Positions 58,932 through 64,000 of a stretch of DNA of 64,000 bases are shown piece after piece. The notes beneath the pieces are model-generated. The model was not told the DNA's origin. It saw only the letters and a program-made list of their open reading frames with translations, and did not search any database. The stretch lies in the NCBI RefSeq assembly GCF_004366035.1, contig NZ_SOEE01000011.1, positions 62,001 to 126,000 on the forward strand. Direction: 5' to 3'. This stretch comes from Cytobacillus oceanisediminis. GTDB lineage: Bacteria > Bacillota > Bacilli > Bacillales > Cytobacillaceae. Each line of letters starts with the position of its first letter. Position 1 is the first letter of the stretch. The translations under genes and the position numbers were made by a program.

Positions 58932-59368
58932 AAAGTCCAGAAGGAACAAGATATTGTTCCATCCAAATAGGGGTATGACACAAACAAATTATAGATTTAA
59001 AATAAAGTTGCCCGAAAATTTATCTCCTCGATCTTCCAAAAATCGGGCAAAATTGCGGAATAACCTTTTGTTACAATTATGTATCAATTATTACAACTAA
59101 CACCTGTACAGTAAATTATGATAGAGTCATTATATTTTCTATAATCCTCATTTTGAGGATTTGCTTCATAGCATAGGTTTATAGTTCACTAAGGAGTTTA
59201 GATTGTTATCTAAAGTAAATACTGACCTTTAAAGCCGATATAATAGTGCCTCTTCATGATTCCTCTCAATCGAAATAACAGAATAGTAAAGTTGTTGTAA
59301 CAAGTAAGTGTGGGAATTTTTAGTAAAATATAAAAGAGGGATTTTTCATAAATGGGGAGGCGTTTTTA
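58932..59368 (+). other. Non-coding stretch
   Basis: About 437 bp between the transposon remnant and the methyltransferase. It is AT-rich. A hairpin ATCCTCATTTTGAGGAT is near 59141-59161. No gene seen. Confidence 0.5.
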
Positions 59369-60067
59369 TTGGATAAATCGATATTAAATTATGAAGATTT
59401 ACTTGAAATGTTAGATCATTTCTTAAGAGAACCGAAGGAATTTTGGGAGAATTTTTACATGGATAGAAATAAAGAAATTCCTTTCTTCAAGGTAAAAGGT
59501 CCTGATGAGAATTTAGTAGAGTATTTTAAAAAGGGACTTGCTCCTAAACGAGTATTGGAATTGGGGTGTGGACCTGGGAGAAATGCTGTTTATATGGCTA
59601 AACAAGGTTGCAAGGTAGATGCTTTGGATATAGCTGAAAATGCGATTGAATGGGCGAAAGAGAGAGCAATGGAAGAAGAAGTAGATATAAATTTCCATTA
59701 TTTATCACTTTTTGATTTTGATTTTAAGCTACATTCATATGATTTTATTTATGATTGTGGTTTGTTTCATCATTTAGCACCTCATCGTCGTTTAACATAT
59801 CTAGAAATAATTAAGAAAGCATTAAAGAAAGATGGGTATTTCGGTATTGTTTGCTTCAATACCGATGGTGCTCTGGGTACATCTGATTGGGAAGTTTATA
59901 AAGAATGTAGCTTAAAAAGAGGAATAGGTTATACGGAAAAACGATTAAAAGAAGTATTTGCTAATGATTTTAAAATCATTAACTTTAGGAAGATGAAAAA
60001 GATTACTCAACCAGATGATTTATTTGGAGAAGATTTCTTATGGGTAAGTTTAATGAAAAGGTTTTGA
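59369..60067 (+). CDS. Class I SAM-dependent methyltransferase
   Basis: A 232-residue protein, TTG start behind GGGGAGG. SAM-binding motif I is VLELGCGPGRNAVYMAKQG and motif II VDALDIAENAIEWA; post-I is DFIYDCGLFHH. It belongs to the small-molecule methyltransferase type common in Bacillus, sometimes in tellurite/thiopurine-like or antibiotic contexts. Substrate unknown. It is followed by acetyltransferase and hydrolase remnants, so it sits in an accessory, partly decayed segment. Confidence 0.75.
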   Translation: MDKSILNYEDLLEMLDHFLREPKEFWENFYMDRNKEIPFFKVKGPDENLVEYFKKGLAPKRVLELGCGPGRNAVYMAKQGCKVDALDIAENAIEWAKERAMEEEVDINFHYLSLFDFDFKLHSYDFIYDCGLFHHLAPHRRLTYLEIIKKALKKDGYFGIVCFNTDGALGTSDWEVYKECSLKRGIGYTEKRLKEVFANDFKIINFRKMKKITQPDDLFGEDFLWVSLMKRF

Positions 60068-60069
60068 AA

Positions 60070-60300
60070 ATAAGATTAGCTAAGTTAAACGATCAGCAGC
60101 AAGTGCTGAATGTGTTAAATAAGGTCACGTTAGATTTACAAAAAAGGGATCGATCAATGGGATTATCTTTGGAATCCCAATAAAATTGTAAGCGAAATAA
60201 AGAATAATTATGTATGTATTATTATTTGATGCAGAAATAATAGGTACTTTTTGCATCAAAGAAATAGATTATTTAAGTGAATTAGCAACGGAAGAGAGTG
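60070..60300 (+). pseudogene. GNAT acetyltransferase fragment
   Basis: Readings in different frames: KVLKIRLAKLNDQQQVLNVL, then WDYLWNPNKIVSEIKNNYVC, then LLFDAEIIGTFCIKEIDYLS. They look like the first half of a GNAT N-acetyltransferase broken by two frameshifts. Confidence 0.55.
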
Positions 60301-60308
60301 GAATTCAT

Positions 60309-60650
60309 TTTTTGCTAAAAACGGTTTTTTTGTAGTTAACATTAATTATAGACTTAGTGGAGAAGCCATTTTTCCTGCGCAAATTCATGACTGTAAAACG
60401 GCGGCTCGCTGGTTAAGTGCAAAACATTTCAGCTACAATATTAATCCTGAAAAAATAGGGGTTTGGGGACATTCTGCCGGTGGACATCTTGCTGCTCACC
60501 TTGCAACTTCTTTTTGGAAAGCATGAGCTAGAAGGTGAATTAGGGAATTCAAAATATTCAACTAACGTAACGTGTGCAGTTACTGTTTCAGCACCAATTG
60601 ATATACTTAATATGGGGGGATGGCATGACCTCAAATGTTTTTGGTGTATC
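60309..60650 (+). pseudogene. Alpha/beta-hydrolase (esterase) fragment
   Basis: The reading AKNGFFVVNINYRLSGEAIF, AQIHDCKTAARWLS, then IGVWGHSAGGHLAAHLATS carries the nucleophile motif GHSAGG of acetyl-esterase-like hydrolases. It breaks near 60525 and continues in another frame as ELEGELGNSKYS and APIDILNMGGWHD. No start is present. Confidence 0.7.
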
Positions 60651-60763
60651 AGGTTTGTTAACTGGTATTTTTCAAAAATATTAATGCGGATGTATTCTTC
60701 AAAGCTGTTTGATTTATCTGGAGTATAAACAGATGGAGAAGCAAAAGGAGATGGTAGATAGTA

Positions 60764-61678
60764 ATGAGCCTTACCAAGGAAAGAATTGAAATTTTGCAAA
60801 AGAAAATCTTCTTGATTTTGAATAATCAAGATAATTGGAACGTCAAAAAGATTAAGTTTCTAAGCAATGGTGTTGTTAATGCAGTATTTATTTTGGAAGA
60901 GGAGAGTCGAGGAATCTTGATTGCCAGAACTCCATGGAGGTTGGACGAATCAGTTGGAAATCTCCACTCGAATGAAGATGTAGCTTCGCTATATAAAGAA
61001 GCAACTATCGCAAAACATTGTTTCAATCATGGTTTAAAAGTCCCTAGAGTAATTCATCTTCACTTGAGCGAAGAGATTAACTTTCTTGTATCAGAATATA
61101 TACATGGTGATGAAAGTACCATTTCTGCCGCTGATATCGGACATCTCGTTTCATCTATACATAAAATACCGCTTGAAGGATTGAGCATTATTGATCAGGA
61201 CAACAGATCCTTTTATGAAATTGTGTCAAGTAGGATAGTGGAAAGAGTCAGCGCAGTTAATAAACTCCTATCAACTAATTTAATTGTACCATCCATAAAA
61301 GAAATCGAGGACACGTTGGGTATGACAAAAACGGACCATTGCCTAATTCACCTTGATATTAGAACTCCAAATATTATTAGATACAAAGGGGAAATAAAAG
61401 CCGTTATTGATTGGGATAATGCATTTATTGGTGATCCATTAATGGAGTTAATGAGAATTTTAGAAACACGTGATATAGACATTTTGGAATTCCAAAAAGG
61501 GTATAAGAATGATACAATACTAATTTCTGCTTCGCAGCCAAATAGTATTATTTATCGGCTTGATACGGCGTTAATGCTTGCAATTTTATTTATATCCTAC
61601 ATTAAAGATAATGATAAAGTACAGTTTTACCTTCAAAGAGCTTATTACTTAAGTAACACATTAAAAAGAAGTTTATAA
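60764..61678 (+). CDS. Aminoglycoside phosphotransferase-like kinase
   Basis: A 304-residue protein with an APH fold: N-lobe VNAVFILEEESRGILIARTP, hinge VSEYIHGDESTI, catalytic loop HCLIHLDIRTPNII (D and N kept; usual HGD is HLD) and the metal-binding AVIDWDNAFIGDPLMEL. It is an APH/choline-kinase-type phosphotransferase. Antibiotic or small-molecule resistance is possible; the substrate cannot be told. It lies in the accessory region after the hydrolase remnant. Confidence 0.75.
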   Translation: MSLTKERIEILQKKIFLILNNQDNWNVKKIKFLSNGVVNAVFILEEESRGILIARTPWRLDESVGNLHSNEDVASLYKEATIAKHCFNHGLKVPRVIHLHLSEEINFLVSEYIHGDESTISAADIGHLVSSIHKIPLEGLSIIDQDNRSFYEIVSSRIVERVSAVNKLLSTNLIVPSIKEIEDTLGMTKTDHCLIHLDIRTPNIIRYKGEIKAVIDWDNAFIGDPLMELMRILETRDIDILEFQKGYKNDTILISASQPNSIIYRLDTALMLAILFISYIKDNDKVQFYLQRAYYLSNTLKRSL

Positions 61679-62111
61679 AGATTAGGTAATATTTCTCGTA
61701 ATTAAGAGTGGAACGAAAATCCTTAGCAATCGGGCGTGATTGTGCAACAGCACGGGACGAAAGCGATCAATCTTTTTTGTATTTTTATAAATTTAAAGCT
61801 CTATTTTAAATCAACAAAACGAATCTATAAATACATGTATTTATAGATTCGTTTGTTATTTGATATAAGGTTTCATAAAAAAAGTCTTGATAAAGCATTA
61901 GTGATTCAAATACTGTCATAAGCCACACCCCCTTTCGAGGGATATTGGCCGACACTCCTTGTCTTATCTGATATTGTTAAAGTTATTTTATCATAGATTA
62001 AGGATAGAGGTACTGAATTTTTGAGCAGCGAAATCTCAGATTTTTTCTTGTTAAAGTTGGCATCTGAAGATAATGATTGTTCGTAATCACTGAATCTAAA
62101 GCATGTTCCTA
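61679..62111 (+). other. Non-coding stretch
   Basis: 433 bp with the AGCAATCGGGCGTGATT repeat at 61725-61741 and the long palindrome at 61817-61854. No convincing gene seen. Confidence 0.5.
61817..61854. terminator. 38-bp perfect palindrome, likely bidirectional terminator
   Basis: AAACGAATCTATAAATACA plus its perfect reverse complement; ends in GTTTGTT on the plus strand and has TTTTGTT on the minus strand. Confidence 0.6.
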
Positions 62112-62327
62112 CTAAAATGGGGGTGCTTTATATTTTTCAATAGTACCTGTTTTTATATTCTTTAAAACAGCTATTGAAAATAAAAGGAGAACAATACTAA
62201 ATAAAACAACGGTTAGCAAATTTATCTTTCCTAAAAAGAGAATATAGGACATAACTCCTTCTAAAATAATTATTAAAGTAAAACCTATTGGAATCAGTTG
62301 TTCAGATAAAATTATGAATTGCCCCAT
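62112..62327 (-). CDS. Small membrane protein
   Basis: A 71-residue minus-strand ORF with two membrane helices (LIPIGFTLIIILEGVMSYIL; LLTVVLFSIVLLLFSIAVL) and a short basic/proline end. No clear ribosome site precedes the ATG, which lowers confidence. Confidence 0.4.
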   Translation of the reverse strand: MGQFIILSEQLIPIGFTLIIILEGVMSYILFLGKINLLTVVLFSIVLLLFSIAVLKNIKTGTIEKYKAPPF

Positions 62328-62466
62328 TGACTTAATATGTTTTTTTCATTTTTTTACTGAAACAGAAGATAGGAATATGAACCCTAAGGTGTTCCTAAAT
62401 AATAAAAGACAGTTGTTATGCTCGGATGTCTACTATTGACAAAAATTTATTGATTTTGTATTTTTT

Positions 62467-62493
62467 TGAACCGCATCAACAGGGTGCCTCGTC
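62467..62493 (+). promoter_or_regulatory. Candidate ECF promoter (autoregulation)
   Basis: TGAACC (62467-62472), 17 nt, CGTC (62490-62493), upstream of the sigma gene; resembles ECF sites of the TGAAAC-CGTC type. Confidence 0.5.
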
Positions 62494-62525
62494 ATTTAAA
62501 TGCAGATGGAAAAGAGGTGAAGGGT

Positions 62526-63029
62526 TTGGAGAGTGCTGAATATGAGTTTGAGCAATTAGTTGAGGAATATATGACCGATGTAAGGAAGATTATTTTTGTA
62601 TATGTTAAGAATAAGCAAGCTATGGAAGATGTTGCACAGGAGGTATTTCTGTCCGTTTATCGGAATTTGAATCAATTCCGGAGAGAAAGCTCCATTAAAT
62701 CCTGGATTATGAAAATTGCCGTCAACAAATCGAAGGATTATTTGAAAAGCTGGCATTATCGTAAAGTATCCCTGAGCGGCTTTTTTAAAGAAGAGCCTTC
62801 ACGTGATGATACCGAGCATAAAGCGATTAGCAATTTCCAAAATCAAGAGCTTGCTGAAGTCATAATGAACTTGCCGATTAAGTATCGAGAAATAATTATT
62901 CTTTATTATTACGAGGACATGGATACGGCACAGATTAGCGATATACTGAATGTAAATGTGAATACAGTGAAAACAAGGCTAATCCGTGGCAGAGAATTGA
63001 TTAAAAGGAGGTTTGAATTTAATGGATGA
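62526..63029 (+). CDS. ECF sigma factor
   Basis: A 167-residue sigma-70 family protein. TTG 62526 is preceded by AGAGGTGAAGGG; an upstream in-frame start at 62466 lacks a site. Region 2 is visible (FVYVKNKQAMEDVAQEVFLS, SIKSWIMKIAVNKSKDYLKS), as is region 4 (LPIKYREIIILYYYEDMDTA, QISDILNVNVNTVKTRL). It overlaps its partner by 8 nt, and a TGAACC-17-CGTC site upstream suggests autoregulation. The particular B. subtilis orthologue is not certain. Confidence 0.85.
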   Translation: MESAEYEFEQLVEEYMTDVRKIIFVYVKNKQAMEDVAQEVFLSVYRNLNQFRRESSIKSWIMKIAVNKSKDYLKSWHYRKVSLSGFFKEEPSRDDTEHKAISNFQNQELAEVIMNLPIKYREIIILYYYEDMDTAQISDILNVNVNTVKTRLIRGRELIKRRFEFNG

Positions 63030-63747
63030 TTTCAAACAGCAAATGAAAACCTCACTTGATGAGAGTGTATTTAATGGACTTGATATCTCTCCTAAGGACA
63101 AGATGAGGTTCATTCAACAGGTAAAGAGCAAAGCACATCAAAAGAAATCAGGTAAAAGAATGCCGTTTTATCCACAGCTGGTAGCAGCAGTGATGGTTTT
63201 GCTCATAACAGGGGTACTTCTGAAAACTTTTACGGGTGCTGATTCAGGCACAGCGGCATTTATTGAAAAAGAGGCGGAAGCGGTATTTGGAAAGGACCTT
63301 ATTATCCCAGAATTTAAGCAATTCGAGATTAGCTTTGCGGCCATTACAATACCAGAATTTCTCGATAAGCCATCTGATCTCTCTATTTCATATTCAGACG
63401 ATAAAAAGGAAATCGATCCGGTTTTCGATGAAGATGAAGAAAAGGTAAAATGGGAAAAAGCACAAGAAAGCAAGCTTCTGTATGGACCCTACAGTGGAAA
63501 AGAATATTTCAGGATCCAATATCGTTCTGGACAAGTAGAGCCTGGTGACAGTAATGAGGTTAAAAAGAAAACCATTAACGGGATTCCACTTGAATATCAA
63601 TACATCAATAAAGAATCAGGTGAATTTGTATTTGCTTATATCAATCATAATGGTGGAGCGTATCTGTTTGAGTTTAACCTTGGACAGGAATTTACGAAGA
63701 CAGATGCTGACCAGGTGTTGGAGGAATTTGTGGAACAGCTGGAATGA
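63022..63747 (+). CDS. Anti-sigma factor-like membrane protein
   Basis: A 241-residue protein from ATG 63022 (AAAGGAGG upstream), overlapping the sigma gene by 8 nt. The cytoplasmic N-terminus (~1-52) is followed by one membrane helix (QLVAAVMVLLITGVLLKTF). The extracytoplasmic domain is acidic (~70-241, ending GAYLFEFNLGQEFTKTDADQ). This is the usual arrangement of an ECF anti-sigma or co-regulator that senses envelope signals. Confidence 0.7.
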   Translation: MDDFKQQMKTSLDESVFNGLDISPKDKMRFIQQVKSKAHQKKSGKRMPFYPQLVAAVMVLLITGVLLKTFTGADSGTAAFIEKEAEAVFGKDLIIPEFKQFEISFAAITIPEFLDKPSDLSISYSDDKKEIDPVFDEDEEKVKWEKAQESKLLYGPYSGKEYFRIQYRSGQVEPGDSNEVKKKTINGIPLEYQYINKESGEFVFAYINHNGGAYLFEFNLGQEFTKTDADQVLEEFVEQLE

Positions 63748-63929
63748 TTGAGGGAACAGGCCTTCTCCCATAAATCATTGTTTGTTTAGATTATTATAAG
63801 CGTATTTTTGAGATCTGTTTAAAATAAATAACATTAGGGGATATTTGGAATTTAGCACTTAAAGTATTACAATATATAGGTGACAAAACAAATATTGCCC
63901 CTTATAGGACAACTAAAGGAGGAACGTAT

Positions 63930-64000
63930 ATGTGGTGGTTAATTGGTATAGGCGGTCTTTTATCTTTCGGATTCATAGTCGATAGGTGGAATAAAAGAAA
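63930..64000 (+). CDS. Partial ORF running off the window
   Basis: AAAGGAGG then ATG 63930: MWWLIGIGGLLSFGFIVDRW..., a membrane-type N-terminus cut by the window edge. Confidence 0.4.
   Translation, partial: MWWLIGIGGLLSFGFIVDRWNKR

Noticed and set aside
58918..59100. 60-codon ORF
   Set aside because: Overlaps the TnpC scrap, lacks a ribosome site and reads as low-complexity basic sequence.

Overview
The window is AT-rich Bacillaceae-type DNA: strong AGGAGG ribosome sites, GTG/TTG starts, SigO/RsoA, YvrJ, RsfA-like and XhlA-like proteins, and factor-independent terminators. It carries a plasmid replication module (Rep with a DnaA domain-I tail at 44.1-45.1 kb, an iteron array with a DnaA box at 45.17-45.38 kb, and a predicted counter-transcript in the rep leader). 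I read it as part of a large plasmid, or a plasmid-derived integrated element, of a Bacillus-like host. No rRNA or tRNA genes, no CRISPR array, and no relaxase or VirD4-type coupling protein were seen.

Layout. 0.1-7.1 kb: decayed prophage late region (ArpU-like regulator, a terminase small-subunit N-terminus fused to a tail-fibre C-terminus, XhlA-like protein, holin, amidase, DUF3231 protein). 7.1-11.4 kb: an Xre regulator with a decayed duplicate, an unknown secreted protein, an Ltp-like superinfection-exclusion lipoprotein and gene scraps. 11.5-19.9 kb: a Tad-like secretion/pilus operon (two TadZ-like proteins, CpaB-like SAF protein, TadA ATPase, TadB, TadC and five small pilin-like proteins). 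20.0-25.1 kb: two surface proteins, one a 1253-residue repeat/PKD adhesin. 25-28.5 kb: a broken RNPP-type regulator and an operon of three unknown genes. 28.9-34.5 kb: a compositionally distinct block with YvrJ, the split sigma factor SigO/RsoA, a DUF1906 wall hydrolase and a lipoprotein, in which three genes share a promoter pattern. 34.9-42.9 kb: endonuclease-like protein, RadC, SSB, adenine and cytosine DNA methyltransferases and an ApeA-like HEPN protein. 43.1-45.7 kb: RsfA-like regulator, rep, origin. 45.7-53.7 kb: ArdC-like antirestriction protein and an SNF2-type helicase gene interrupted by a 2487-nt group II intron. 54.0-56.5 kb: unknown membrane and cytoplasmic proteins. 56.5-61.7 kb: transposon debris with cargo (S51 peptidase, methyltransferase, APH-like kinase). 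62.5-63.7 kb: ECF sigma factor and its probable anti-sigma.

The most interesting signal is a structured leader element present four times (about 20.05, 26.82, 35.74 and 45.42 kb). Each copy has its own SigmaA promoter, then about 50 nt later a covarying hairpin ending in AGCGG, then a long covarying intrinsic terminator, then an operon. The four operons encode surface adhesins, three unknown proteins, the RadC/SSB/methyltransferase set and the ArdC/helicase set. This looks like one attenuation mechanism co-ordinating the element, and two of the operons resemble plasmid leading-region (establishment) genes. I cannot assign it to a known RNA family from sequence alone.
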